A DNA stretch of 64,000 nucleotides. Origin: Eledone cirrhosa. Taxonomy: Eukaryota > Mollusca > Cephalopoda > Octopoda > Eledonidae. The notes below the pieces were generated by a model. It did no database searches. It saw nothing but the letters and a program-made list of their open reading frames with translations, and had not been told where the DNA came from. A program made the translations under genes and the position numbers. The stretch is taken from positions 183,398,990-183,462,989 of the forward strand of contig OZ024743.1 of assembly GCA_964016885.1 (NCBI GenBank), in the 5' to 3' direction. Positions 44,901-54,820 of this stretch are shown piece by piece. Position 1 is the first letter of the stretch. Each line of letters begins with the position of its first letter.

Positions 44901-45410
44901 ATGCCCAGCCACTTGCATGTTAATTTTATGAGCAAGTTGCTCCATTAATTGAACAACTACAACACTCATCATTGAAACTAATGGAGGTTCATTTGAGCAC
45001 TTAATGGTGAACTGAATCACCCCATAATATGAACTTGGTTATAAATATTGAGGAGGAGATACAAATAATGAAATGGTAGAATGATTCTCAACTAACGTAG
45101 TCAGCTGAAAGTCTAAAAACTGTTTTAGACTACAATATTATACACAGATGGTTAGACAGTACTACAGAGGTAAGATCTTAGAATATTATACATACATGAG
45201 TGCTAGACAGTGAAACATGGATTCTTTATAAACAGCACACGGTCAATGAGAGGAGAAATATGAATTATGAAATATCTTTAAATGGGAATCAAAACTCAAC
45301 CAAAAACTTGATGTTCCAAGAATTTACTTCTACAGAAATATCTATGACAGTCTGGTACTTGATGTTAAAATATATATACACACAAACAAACTGAAAAACT
45401 TTATATATTC
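44901..45410. other. AT-rich stretch without recognised genes
   Basis: A 64-codon open frame at 45200-45394 shows no domain. Nothing else is supported. Confidence 0.35.
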
Positions 45411-45770
45411 TCTCTCTATATTGCTACTAAACACATATTCTCTCTATATTACTGCTAAAGACACCTCTCTCTATATATTACTACTAAACATATTCTCTCT
45501 CTATATTACTGCTAAACATATATTCTCTCTCATATTACTACTAAACACATATTCTCCCTATATATTACTACTAAACATATATTCTCCCTATATATTACTA
45601 CTAAACACATATTCTCCCTATATATTACTACTAAACACATATTCTCCCTATATATTACTACTAAACATATATTCTCCCTATATATTACTACTAAACACAT
45701 ATTCTCCCTATATATTACTACTAAACATATATTCTCTCTCTATATTACTGCTAAACACATATTCTGTACA
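45410..45770. repeat. 30-bp tandem repeat, about 12 copies
   Basis: Units are based on ATTACTACTAAACACATATT plus CTCCCTATAT. The central seven units are nearly identical. Because 30 is divisible by three, one frame stays open and reads a 10-residue repeat (NTYSPYILLL); I regard this as an accident of the period. Confidence 0.95.
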
Positions 45771-45918
45771 GGAAACAAAAAATAAAAAGAATATTGTACA
45801 TTGAAAACAAAAGAAGTAGAAGATGATGATGATGATGATTAAAATTCAACTTCAGAAGTTGATGTAAAACCAGGAGTGTATGAAGTTGTTAATAATAAGG
45901 AAAAGGAATGTTATCAAG

Positions 45919-46024
45919 AAAATCTGAGGGAGAACAGAGATATAAAATGTACTGCAGTAAATTTATCCTGAATCTGAGGGAAAACAGAGATATAAAATGT
46001 ACTGCAGTAAATATATCCTGAATA
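45919..46024. repeat. 53-bp direct duplication
   Basis: AATCTGAGGGAGAACAGAGA, TATAAAATGTACTGCAGTAA and ATTTATCCTG occur twice in tandem with two or three changes. Confidence 0.9.
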
Positions 46025-46144
46025 TATAAACACATTTTAGATTTGCTGATTTCACATGTAAGGAATCTATTATTTAATATGTTATGTGGTCTTTTCTATA
46101 ATTAACTATAATTATCAGTGATTGTACAAAACAGAACTCTTAAC

Positions 46145-46380
46145 ACTTTAATTCTTAACCTGCTGTAATGATTTAACAGAAAGTATTTTAACAAAATAGG
46201 TTTGTCAATTTAAATGTTTATGATATATTTACTTGCAGACAGATTGTTGTAAAAAAAAATGCAGTAAACTAAAGTAAAGACTTTAATTCTTAATGTGATG
46301 TTATAATAGTGCAGTTCAGTACTTTTCAAGAATGTCTTGCTAATGTGGTTTCATGCAGTACAAGACATGAAGAGTTAAAC
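46145..46380. mobile_element. Diverged TTAA-type MITE, family 3
   Basis: Shares CTGTAATG, GCAGTAAAC, AAGACTTTAATT and TTTCATG-AGTACA in order with the MITE at 20062-20231, and is likewise bounded by TTAA-containing ends (CTTAACCTGCTGTAATG and GAAGAGTTAAAC). Confidence 0.5.
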
Positions 46381-46554
46381 AACATCTTGCCCTAAACCAC
46401 GTCTATTAAAATGTTCAAATTTAAATTTAAATCTTTGACTGAAATCTCATTATTACATATCAGAAAATATTAGATTTCAATCAAATATTTAAATATTAAT
46501 ATTCTATTAAGTCAAAAGTTAGTCATTCCACTAAACTTCTGGTCCTGCCAGTAA

Positions 46555-46685
46555 TGACTGCAAAGTGGTTGACATTAGGAAGGGCTTCCAGCTGTAGAAA
46601 TCAAACCAAAATAGTGCATGTGAGCAGGATGTAGTTACTTGTCATCCATGCAAACATAGATGTTAAATGATGATGATGATTTTGA
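46555..46685 (+). mobile_element. RTE 3' tail copy, short
   Basis: AAAGTGGTTGACATTAGGAA, GGGCTTCCAGCTGTAGAAAT, CATGTGAGCAGGATG and AGATGTTAAATGATGATGAT match the last 120 bases of the long RTE tail. Confidence 0.8.
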
Positions 46686-46689
46686 TAAC

Positions 46690-47085
46690 ACATAAAGGCA
46701 GTATAGATATGGTTACAAAAGGGTTAAACATGTATTTTAGATATCTTAGTAGAAAACAAATATTTTTTACTCCAACTGTAATAAAAGTGAACCAACACAA
46801 TTTATTTACTATTAATTAGACAGAAGTAATTCCAAAGAGACTATCGGCCATGACAGAGTAAACCTATTATGAAAGAACTATTGCAATTGGAGGTATTTTT
46901 TCACTACTTGAACTATTTTGTTTGAGGACTTTCCATGGGATTTTACCACTAGATATGTTTATCCTGTTTCCAGCACTAGTGAGACTGTTTTATGAAAACC
47001 TTTCTTTGACCCATGTTAGTTTGAGATTTTATAAGCAAAATCCCACCTTCAATCATTCTTTTTTTGATTGGTTTATATTTATCTA
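46690..47085. other. AT-rich stretch, no confirmed feature
   Basis: Contains phrases that may be old repeat (CGGCCATGACAGAGTAAACC near 46845), but no match strong enough to classify. Confidence 0.3.
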
Positions 47086-47138
47086 AAACCTTCCATCATA
47101 ATTTTATGAAAGAACCTTTGTTATGTTATGTTCCAAAT

Positions 47139-47351
47139 ACCAGCTTAATAATTGTTTCTACTTTTTGGCACAAGGCCAGCAATTATCTCAGTGCATTACT
47201 GGTACTTTATTTTATCGACCCCGTAAGGATGAAAGGCAAAGTTAACCTCGGCGGGATTTGAACTCAGAATGGCAAGGGCCGTAACTCTATGCGTCAAAGC
47301 ATGGCGTCCGACCCTCTACCGATACTGCCAATCCACCACCAGCTTAATAAT
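47139..47351 (-). mobile_element. SINE family A, complete, with 14-bp target duplication
   Basis: The body (about 47153-47337) runs, reversed, from TTGTTTCTACTTTTTGGCAC through GCGGGATTTGAACTCAG to CTACCGATACTGCCAATCC. ACCAGCTTAATAAT is present at 47139-47152 and 47338-47351. Confidence 0.85.
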
Positions 47352-47517
47352 GATTTCTCATTTAGGCACATGGTTAAGAAATTTTTTTTTGGGTGGGGTG
47401 GGGGGTGTCGATTGAATTGACCCCTGTGCATGACTGGTACTTTATTTTATCAACCCCATAAGGATGAAAGGTAAAGCTCACTTCAGGATTTGAACTTAAA
47501 ATACCAGCTTAATAATG
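47352..47517 (-). mobile_element. Second, degraded SINE at the same target site
   Basis: Reversed family A phrases (ACTGGTACTTTATTTTATCA, GGATGAAAGGTAAAGC, TTCAGGATTTGAACTT) are followed by a third copy of ACCAGCTTAATAAT at 47504-47517. The tRNA head is lost and a G-rich insertion (GGGTGGGGTGGGGGGTG) lies inside. Confidence 0.7.
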
Positions 47518-47600
47518 TATGAAAGTTAGTTATATTAATAAATTTTTCTAAATTATTTGAAAATCATCGGCGGTGTCTTTCAAATATGAAAGGGTTTAAG

Positions 47601-48115
47601 ACTGAGTCTTTAGCTGCCATTTCTAGCAGGTCAAGTATACCATGTTTGGGGATATGCCATATTTAAAACAGGAACTGAGTTTGGGTCAGTGGTGTGGGTA
47701 GATGCAAAGGGGAGAGGAATGTTTGTGGAGTGTGATCAGAGTACAAGGTTATAAGATTAATTTACCAGTTGAGAAATGGTGACAAACTTCCAGCATTAAA
47801 GCAAGACCTATCAGTTTCCTTAACCCTAATTGAATTCCATACTTCCTCTCCTGGTAAGGTCACTCCCTCCACCCCACCACTGCTCCACTAAATTGTAACG
47901 GAGGAGGGAGGGGGGCACCCTTTATATTAATACAAACAACACACCACCATTAAAATTAAATTTCCCTTTTACGCTCATTTAGTTTCTTCAGTGTAATTAA
48001 TTTTACATTTATCTGAAGCAGAGTAATGAGGTAAGTTAAGTGAAAGCTGTTAAGAGAGATAGAAGGGAGGGAGAGAGAGAGATAAGTCAGAAAAGGGGGA
48101 GGGGGAGAAACAGAA
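47601..48115. other. Stretch without recognised genes; GA-rich end
   Basis: Ordinary sequence, then a GGGAGGGAGAGAGAGAG purine run near 48062-48110. No domain. Confidence 0.35.
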
Positions 48116-48117
48116 GG

Positions 48118-48590
48118 AATGAAAAGAAAACAAAAGACCATGCCCATATAAAATGGACCCAGTACATTCTGTAAACTGGTTGGTAATAGGAAGAGCATCC
48201 AGCCCTAGAAAACTTGTCAAACAAAGGGTTGAGAGAAAGGATTCTTCAGTTGTATCCAAACACATGACAACCCCTTCCTAATTTTGTTGACACTATGAAA
48301 TGCACCCAGTGGACTCTACAGAGCATAGATGACAACCTTCGTAGTGTTGGTGACACTATGAAATGCACCCAGTGGACTCTACAGAGTATAGATGACAACC
48401 TTCGTAGTGTTGGTGACACTATGAATTGTACCCAGTGGACTCTACAGAGTGTAGGAACATACATAAGCAAGATTTTGCTCTTGATCTGTCTGAAGGGGTT
48501 AGTAGCTTTGATTAAGTACTGACTTGGTTCCTAATAACCAGCTTAATTCTTATCAAGTAAAGCAGATGTTGATGATGATGATGATATATA
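48118..48590 (+). mobile_element. RTE-tail copy with a 63-bp module repeated three times
   Basis: TGGACCCAGTACATTCTGTA, GGTTGGTAATAGGAAGAGCA and TCCAGCCCTAGAAAAC are the tail. At 48285-48450 the module GACACTATGAAATGCACCCA, GTGGACTCTACAGAG, TAGATGACAACC, TTCGTAGTGTTGGT is repeated with a 63-base period. The end is GATGTTGATGATGATGATG at about 48567-48585. Confidence 0.7.
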
Positions 48591-48749
48591 TAGCCTCTAT
48601 TTAACTTACACAATACACACATGGCTACCTTACCCACCACATCTCTCTCATCCGTACTCAAGGGTTGGGACCACTATAGAAGCACTCAAAATACTCCATA
48701 AAACCACATATTCAAAAGTAAACATAGAGAGGACTTTTCAGTTCCATCT

Positions 48750-49260
48750 AAGCAATGATAATTTCTATAGGGTTGGTGCTACAATAAAATACACCTGGTA
48801 CAGTCTGTAAAGTGGTTGGCATTTAGGAAAGGCATCCATCCACTTGTAGAAACTTAGAGAGCTTTATAGTCACGCTAAGGACATGGCAACCTTTCCAGGG
48901 GTGGGAACCATGATAACATAGACATATGGCCAGAAATATTTTGTGAAGTGGAGAAAGTTGATTATATCGATCCTTGGAAGGATGAAAGGCAACGGTGACC
49001 TCAACAGGATTTGAAACCAGAACACAGAGGATTATAATGAAATACTGCATGTATTTCATCACATGATCTAATGATTCTTCCAATCCACCGCCTTTTGTGC
49101 CATAAAATACACCCTGTCCACTTATAAAGTAGTTGGTACATAGGAAAGGCATCTAGCTGTAGAAACCATGCAAAAACATGGTAGAGAGAGTTCTCCAGTC
49201 ACATGAAGGACACGACAATCGTTTTAGTGTTGGCGTCATGATAAAATGCACCCAGTACCT
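48750..49260 (+). mobile_element. Cluster of RTE-tail fragments with a SINE family A fragment
   Basis: Tail modules are visible at 48770-48860 (TACACCTGGTACAGTCTGTA, GTGGTTGGCATTTAGGAAAG), 49095-49180 (AAATACACCCTGTCC, AGGCATCTAGCTGTAG) and 49210-49260 (ATAAAATGCACCCAGTACCT). A reversed family A piece lies at 48960-49025 (GGATGAAAGGCAACG, AACAGGATTTGAAACC). Order and decay suggest several overlapping insertions. Confidence 0.5.
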
Positions 49261-49374
49261 AAGGCCAAGGGCACCAGAAGTCTCCACTGCTAGAGGCCCG
49301 ACCGCAAACCTGTCGGAGAGCGACCGATACTTGGAGAGATTGCCCTCAGCAGAACCTGGGTTAAAAGAGCATAT

Positions 49375-49500
49375 TAGCTACCACCATTACGGCCATCACG
49401 ACCGCAATTACCACTACCACCACCACCACCGCTACTACTACTATTACTACTACTACTACTACTACTACCATCACCGCCACTACTACCTCTACTACCAACA
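49375..49500. repeat. (CCA/CTA)n trinucleotide repeat
   Basis: ACCACCATTACG-type units shade into CTACTACTA. The frames read homopolymeric His/Tyr or Ser/Gly and are not genes. Confidence 0.95.
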
Positions 49501-49630
49501 TTAAAACTCTTGCTAATGATGAAAGATGAGAGGAGAGAATGAGATGGAAAAGGTGGGAGAGAGTTGGAAGGAGGGAGAGAGAGAGAGTGATGGAGAAAGA
49601 GAGAGAGAGAGAAGTGGGGGAGCAGAAACT
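49501..49630. repeat. GA-rich simple sequence
   Basis: GAGAGA and GGAGGGAGAG runs. Confidence 0.85.
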
Positions 49631-49751
49631 TATTAAAACAATCTCTTCTCCAAACCAAACAAAGACCAACAACCATAACATGAACAACGATTGTTAAATA
49701 TTATTAAACAGACAAGCCTTTCTACTTAAACCAATCCTTTTATAGGACAAT

Positions 49752-49925
49752 TTAGTCTATTTGATGTTCTTGTTTAACCCTAAGTCAGCTCTGACCAAGC
49801 AAGTCTATGACCAAAGACATTCCAACATGGATTATTCTGTCTTTACTACATATGTAGGCAATTCAATGTCTATTTTTAAGGGGAAATTTACTTCTATTTC
49901 TAGTAGTTCAAGTGACTTCGTAGAA
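49752..49925 (+). repeat. Dispersed SINE-like repeat D
   Basis: TTGTTTAACCCTAAGTCAGC, AAGTCTATGACCAAAGACAT and GTTCAAGTGACTTCGTAG recur at 55705-55920 and, reversed, at 50862-50985. No A or B box is clear. Confidence 0.5.
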
Positions 49926-49964
49926 GCCTCTTCGTTTGGCACGATTTAGTCTGTTTGAATGATA

Positions 49965-50165
49965 GTGGTGTACATTGTGACGTGATGGTGGTGCACATGG
50001 TGACATGGTGACGTGGTGGTGGTGCACATGGTGACGTGGTGGTGGTGCACATGGTGACGTGGTGGTGGTGTACATTGTGACGTGGTGGTGGTGTACATTG
50101 TGACGTGATGGTGGTGCACATTGTGACGTGATGGTGGTGCACATGGTGACGTGGTGGTGAACCCG
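49965..50165. repeat. 23-bp minisatellite, about 8 copies
   Basis: Unit GTGACGTGGTGGTGGTGCAC plus ATG or the variant ATT. The spacing is 23 bases at 50008 and 50031. It is the most GC-rich tandem repeat in the window. Open frames with HHHVT-like repeats follow from the period. Confidence 0.9.
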
Positions 50166-50590
50166 ACTAGTTAGCATGTGTGTGTATGTATTTAAATGTA
50201 TGTATGTGTGTGTATATGTATGTGTACGTATGTGACTATATGTATGTGTATATATGTGTACATGTATGTATGAATAAATGTTTGAGAGAGAGTAATGGTT
50301 TAGCCACATAAACACACGATCTTCTCAGAGAGAGGGGGGAGGGAGAAGACACAGAGAGAGAGGGAAACGAAAAGAACAATTTCTCAATAGTAAAAACAGT
50401 CTTGTGTGTGTGTGTGTGAGAGAGAGAAAGAGAGAAATGGAATGAAAAGTAAATAAAAGAGATAAGAGGTAGAGAAGTATGTATGGTAGTGGGAGAGAGT
50501 AGAGAGAGAGGTAGAAAAGTATGTATGGTGAGTGGGGGAGTAGAGGTTGAAGAAAGAAAGAGAGAAGAAAGAGAAAGGGGAGGAAATAAA
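50166..50590. repeat. TG/TATG and GA-rich simple-sequence region
   Basis: TGTATGTATG runs (50175-50280) are followed by GAGAGAGA purine tracts (50285-50590). Confidence 0.8.
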
Positions 50591-50639
50591 ACTAAAAAAC
50601 TGAAGTGAAAAAATTCCGATTAAATTTCCCAGTGGACTT

Positions 50640-50790
50640 ATACAGACACATACATACACAAACACACATATATATAGACATACAGACACACAATACCTAC
50701 ATATGCATACACACACTCATATATATATATAAAATACCTACACATACACGCATTCATATATACATACATACAGTGAGTCAACAATGATAT
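50640..50790. repeat. CA/TA/ACATAC microsatellite
   Basis: Mixed short runs; no gene. Confidence 0.8.
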
Positions 50791-50861
50791 CTTTCTGTGG
50801 TTGTGAGACCTGCTATAAACAACAGCTAAACACCACCTAAAGTACTACGCCCTATTATTTT

Positions 50862-50985
50862 AATAAGGGACCATACATTGAATAATGTGTACGTCTGACA
50901 AACTTTTTAAGATCAAGACTACAGCTAGAATAGCTTTGGTTATAGGTCTGCTGGATTAATACTGACTTGGGGCTAAATAACACAT
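50862..50985 (-). repeat. Dispersed SINE-like repeat D, minus strand
   Basis: Reversed, the block reads TTTAGCCCCAAGTCAG, CAGCAGACCTATAACCAAAG and a CATTCAATGTATGG end region, parallel to 49752-49925. Confidence 0.5.
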
Positions 50986-50989
50986 ATAT

Positions 50990-51072
50990 ACACACCCCTC
51001 TCACAACCATACACACACATACATACATACACTCCCCCACAACCATACACAGACATATACACACACACACGC

Positions 51073-51124
<52 letters not shown>

Positions 51125-51135
51125 CCACCCACCCA
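50990..51135. repeat. (CA)n(TA)n microsatellite
   Basis: CACACA and ACATACATAC runs around a TA run of about 24 units. Confidence 0.95.
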
Positions 51136-52200
51136 TGCACACAAAAACGATTAAGTGTCAAAAACATTGGCTTGATTGAACACAAGACACGTGCTCTCTC
51201 TCTCTTTCACATACACACACACCAATCCAGAGCACACACATATATATACAAATCCACTACACACACACACACACACACAACTGTGTTAGTGAAATGAAAT
51301 AAAGAAAAAACTAAGAAATCTACAAAAATGGCTCAATTTTATTACTTTGACATGAGAGAGAGGGAGAGAACAAGAGAGGTAAACGGAGAGAGGGAGAAAG
51401 AAAGAAAGAGGTAGAGGGACAGAGAGACACGTTAAGAAAACTAAAGAGGGAGAGAGAGAGAGAGGTTGCATGGAAGGAGAGAAAGACAGTGAGTAGTGAG
51501 TAAAACTAGAAAACAAAAGAAGAGAGTAAAGAAAGCTGAGAGTTGAAAAAGGAAGACTGGACAGGAGACAAAGTGAGGTTTTTGAAAATGTGTGTTGAAG
51601 AGGTGGGACATTTCTACCTAAAGATAATCACTATTATTCTTTAGTGCCACCAATCTTGACAGGTAAGCTGTCTTTAGGAAAATATCATAATTTAATTAGT
51701 TGGATTAGAACATTTTAGATGGATATGAGAGAGGGAGAATGAGAGAGATAGAATGAAAAGCTGCATTCGAGGAAAGTAGCATAATTTTAAATTAGTTAGA
51801 AAAGTTTTAGAGAGATAGATGATACAAAGAGACGATAGACAAACAGATAGATAGATAGACAGAGAATGAGGAAGTTTATATGGACAGATGATAGATGAGA
51901 AGTGTGGTCTGGAGGAGACAAGGAAAGAGTGTCAGAAATAACGGAGAATAATCAGAGAGAGACTGGGAGATATCAAATCTATAAACAACAAGAACAATGC
52001 GAAAATATGGAAAGAAAAAGGCAAAGAAAGTTTTTCTTATTACCCCCCCCCCCTCTCCTCGCCCATCAAGTTTCTTAATTATTATAGAGAAATATAATTA
52101 CAACTATTACAACACAGACTTAGTCTCGGGATATTATCTTAGAGTGACAATCACATACATATATACAGACATTTATATTAACATACACACACATATATAT
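51136..52200. repeat. CA- and GA-rich region without genes
   Basis: Short CA runs (51215-51275), GAGA tracts (51350-51480 and 51725-51960) and AT-rich sequence between. A poly-C run lies at about 52043-52053. Short serine-rich frames are by-products of GA repeats. Confidence 0.6.
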
Positions 52201-52204
52201 ATAT

Positions 52205-52413
52205 ATATAAGGAAGGAAGTATGGTAAGGAACCAAGTGGACCATAACAGACCAGAGTACTCGATACTTTGGGTAGTAGAGTGGGTAAAAGGAAAAGAGTC
52301 AGAACCCCGACGGCAGAGCTCAAGCCGTTTCGACAGCTTTTTCTGGACTAAAAAGTCCATTAATAACTGTCGAAACGGCTTGAGCTCTGCCGTCGGGGTT
52401 CTGACTATTTTCC

Positions 52414-52440
<27 letters not shown>
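52205..52440 (+). mobile_element. Repeat with a 47-bp-stem hairpin
   Basis: The left part (ACCATAACAGACCAGAGTAC, TCGATACTTTGGGTAGTAGA) is homologous, in reverse, to 62835-62930. The right part is a hairpin: arms 52290-52336 and 52367-52413 are complementary with a single mismatch. The 30-base loop has its own 6-bp hairpin (TGGACT/AGTCCA, 52344-52359). It encodes no protein. It may be a foldback element or a structured RNA gene of a retroelement. Confidence 0.75.
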
Positions 52441-52447
<7 letters not shown>

Positions 52448-52503
52448 TACACAGACAAAGAGACACTTACACACACACACACACACACTATATATATATA
52501 TAT
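52421..52503. repeat. (TA)n(CA)n microsatellite
   Basis: TA runs, a CACACACA run, an AGACAAAGAGACAC stretch, then CA and TA runs. Confidence 0.9.
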
Positions 52504-52549
52504 AAAGACATCACAGACAGCCACATAATGTTTGTGTTTGATATAGTAG

Positions 52550-52860
52550 AAACAACAAAACAACAAACAAAGTTTTATCATAACTGGGAGCTCGAAACTT
52601 TAGTTTACTCCAAGTTTCACATTTCTGATCCTCGGAAGATCAGGTGAGAAACTCAGAGTAACAGGTAATGAAGTTTTCTGTCCGGTACCACCGAGATACA
52701 CATACATATATATATAAACACAATTACACACACACATTAAATATATATATGTGTGTGTGTAATTGTGTTTATATATATGTGTGTGTGTAATTGTGTTTAT
52801 ATATATGTGTGTGTAATTGTGTTTATATGTATGTGTATCTCGGTGGTACCGGACAGCTAA
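52550..52860. mobile_element. Foldback-type repeat with several hairpins
   Basis: The inverted arms CTGTCCGGTACCACCGAG (52679 on) and CTCGGTGGTACCGGACAG (ending 52856) are perfect at their outer 18 bases and continue as paired CA/TG microsatellite. Before them are two small hairpins: GAAACTT..AAGTTTC-type pairing at about 52588-52620, and TGATC..GATCA near 52627-52643. The inner TAATTGTGTTTATATATATG unit is repeated three times. Confidence 0.7.
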
Positions 52861-52904
52861 CGATGTCTGTTATCTAACACTTCCCACAACTTGATTGTAA
52901 CACC

Positions 52905-53070
52905 AGAGAGAGAGAAGGAGTGTGAGAGAGGAGAGAAAGATAGGGTGAGTGAGAGAGAGGAAAAGTGTGTGTGTGTGAGAGAGAGGGAGAAAGTGTGTGT
53001 GTGTGTGTGTGAGAGAGAGGGAGTGTGTGTGTGTGTGAAAGAGAGAGAGGGAGAGAGAGAGAGAGAAACA
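52905..53070. repeat. (GA)n/(GT)n simple sequence
   Basis: GAGAGAGA and GTGTGTGT alternate. Cys/Arg/Glu-rich frames are artefacts. Confidence 0.9.
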
Positions 53071-53219
53071 ACCTGTTTTGTTTTATATTCGTCTCTCGTG
53101 TTAGTTTATTAGGTGTTCTGTCTACTAACAAGAGAAAGGTAGGTTAAAGTTTGTTTATCCAATACCAAAAGTTACCAACCTCCAAACACTCACCCCAAAT
53201 AACCAAACCCCAACATCGC

Positions 53220-53710
53220 CACTATGTGTGTGTCTCTGTGTATATGTAAGTGTCTCTCTTGTCTGTGTATGTGTGTGTCTCTATGTGTATATGTAAGTGT
53301 CTATCTGTCTGTGTATGTGTCTCTATGTGTATATGTAAGTGTCTATCTGTCTGTGTATGTGTGTTTCTATGTGTATATGTAAGTGTCTATCTGTCTATGT
53401 ATGTGTCTCTATGTGTATATGTAAGTGTCTATCTGTCTGTGTGTGTGTGTGTGTCTCTATGTGTATATGTAAGTGTCTATCTGTCTGTGTATGTGTGTGT
53501 ATCTCTATGTGTATATGTAAGTGTCTATCTGTCTGTGTATGTGTGTGTGTCCCGTGTTTCTCTCTATGTGTATACGTCTGTCTATCGCTTTCTGTGTATG
53601 TCTGTCTCTCTCTCTATCTATCTGTATGTCAGTATGTGTGTGTATGTGTCTCTCTCTGTAAACATCTGTCCTATGTGTATGTGTGTATATCTGTCTGTGT
53701 GTGTGTTTTA
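53220..53710. repeat. TG/TC-rich minisatellite, unit about 46-56 bp
   Basis: TGTCTCTATGTGTATATGTA, AGTGTCTATCTGTCTGTG and TATGTGTG repeat about eight times. Unit length varies because of GT run length. Frames reading VCVSMCICKCLS are by-products. Confidence 0.9.
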
Positions 53711-53799
53711 AAAATAAGGAGAAAATAGTCGGAGATTACCTGGTTAATTAATTTAACCGAAAATTACATAGCTACCATACTGGCCTACAACCAGTTCAG

Positions 53800-54025
53800 A
53801 CATTGATGATGATGATGATGTTTTCTGAGGCAAAAGGCCAGCAATTTTGATGGTGGTGGTGGGGAAGTTGATAATATACCGACTCCAGCACGTTACTGGT
53901 ATTCTATTTTATATACGTCGGAAGGATAATAGACAAAGTTGACCCCGGACGGAATTGAAACTCAGAATCGAAACAAACACTGCCGAGTATGTTGTCCGAC
54001 GCTCTACCGACTCTGCCAATTCGGT
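53800..54025 (-). mobile_element. SINE family A, diverged subfamily
   Basis: Reversed: AAAGGCCAGCAATTTTG, GTTACTGGTATTCTATTTTA, GTCGGAAGGATAATAGAC, GACGGAATTGAAACTCAG (B box), CCGACGCTCTACCGAC and TCTGCCAATTCGG. GAT runs lie on both sides. Confidence 0.75.
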
Positions 54026-54202
54026 CATCATCATCATCAACAGTAACTTTTGTTTTCATCTATATATTGAGTTATTATTCATTAATTTAAATATCTATAA
54101 GGAAGGGCATGGATTTTCCTTCCTAAACAAACGAAAGCTTTGCAATAACAATTATAATAGTAATAGTTTTTTTTTACACAAGTGCAGCATATACAAAATC
54201 TT

Positions 54203-54214
<12 letters not shown>

Positions 54215-54270
<56 letters not shown>

Positions 54271-54275
54271 AAATT
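54215..54275. repeat. (TA)n(TG)n microsatellite
   Basis: A TA run of about 20 units, then GTGTGTG. Confidence 0.95.
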
Positions 54276-54289
54276 CCTCCAATAAATCA

Positions 54290-54570
54290 TGGATACCTTC
54301 TACACCCAGCCAGATGTCTCTGTAAACAACTCTCGACTTGAGTGGGCCATGTTGTCCAAATCCGGATTCAAAAGATTTTACCAGATGGTGCTATTAAGTT
54401 AGACATGGCCTGAGTCATTACTGACCGAAACCTATAAAAGTTATATATAACTGAAGGAACACCTACCGATGAAGGGAGTTTCCAGTTCCATTTAAGTACT
54501 GACTTGGCCTGTGGTGATACATTCAACCCTTGCTAGCAGACAGAACAAATGTTAAATGCTGGTGTTGAGG
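54290..54570 (+). repeat. Dispersed repeat R, plus-strand copy, with RTE-like end
   Basis: CTTGAGTGGGCCATGTTGTC, CAAATCCGGATTCAAAAG and GTTAGACATGGCCTGAGTC match, reversed, 43990-44460. It ends CAACCCTTGCTAGCAG, CAAATGTTAAATGCTGGTG, so this family probably also uses the RTE-type tail. Confidence 0.6.
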
Positions 54571-54584
54571 ATATATATATATGT

Positions 54585-54640
54585 CCCATCCTTGCAAGCA
54601 AGGAAAAGCGGACGTAAAATGATGATAATGATGATATATT
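54585..54640 (+). mobile_element. Very short RTE tail
   Basis: GTCCCATCCTTGCAAGCAAG, GAAAAGCGGACGTAAAATG and GATGATAATGATGATA: only about 55 bases, directly after a TA microsatellite. It matches the tail subfamily of 8530-11790. Confidence 0.8.
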
Positions 54641-54644
54641 TATA

Positions 54645-54820
54645 CAGTGAAATTCAGTTATAACGAAATTCACGGAGTATTAAAAAATATTCGTTGTAAT
54701 GAAAAATTCTTTATAACAAGATCGACCTAACACATTGTGTGTTTGGCTGGAGATTGAAACCAATTTTGTTATAATGAAAAATTCGTTATCGTGGTATTCG
54801 TTATAACGGAATTTTACCTG
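54645..54820. mobile_element. MITE of pogo/Tigger type (176 bp)
   Basis: Ends are inverted repeats: CAGTGAAATTCAGTTATAAC (54645 on) and, inward from 54820, CAGGTAAAATTCCGTTATAAC. CAGT/CAGG starts with GTTATAACGAA-type ends are typical of pogo-group Tc1/mariner MITEs. The TA duplication is not clean on the right. It carries no transposase. Confidence 0.75.

Larger units (their letters stand above)
47085..47600. mobile_element. MITE family 2 remnant interrupted by two SINEs
   Basis: AAAACCTTCCATCAT-ATTTTATG-AAGAAC at the left and CAAATATGAAAGGGTTT at the right match the MITE at 30783-31204. Two minus-strand family A SINEs sit in the middle. Confidence 0.45.

Noticed and set aside
45421..45804. 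127-codon frame with a 10-residue repeat
   Set aside because: The 30-bp tandem unit is a multiple of three, so the frame stays open by arithmetic; no domain or coding bias.
52621..52645. Further hammerhead in the CTGATC..GAAAC region of the foldback repeat
   Set aside because: The core box reads CTGATC rather than CTGATGA and no helix I can be formed.
53250..53728. Cysteine/valine/serine-rich frames
   Set aside because: By-products of the GT/CT minisatellite.
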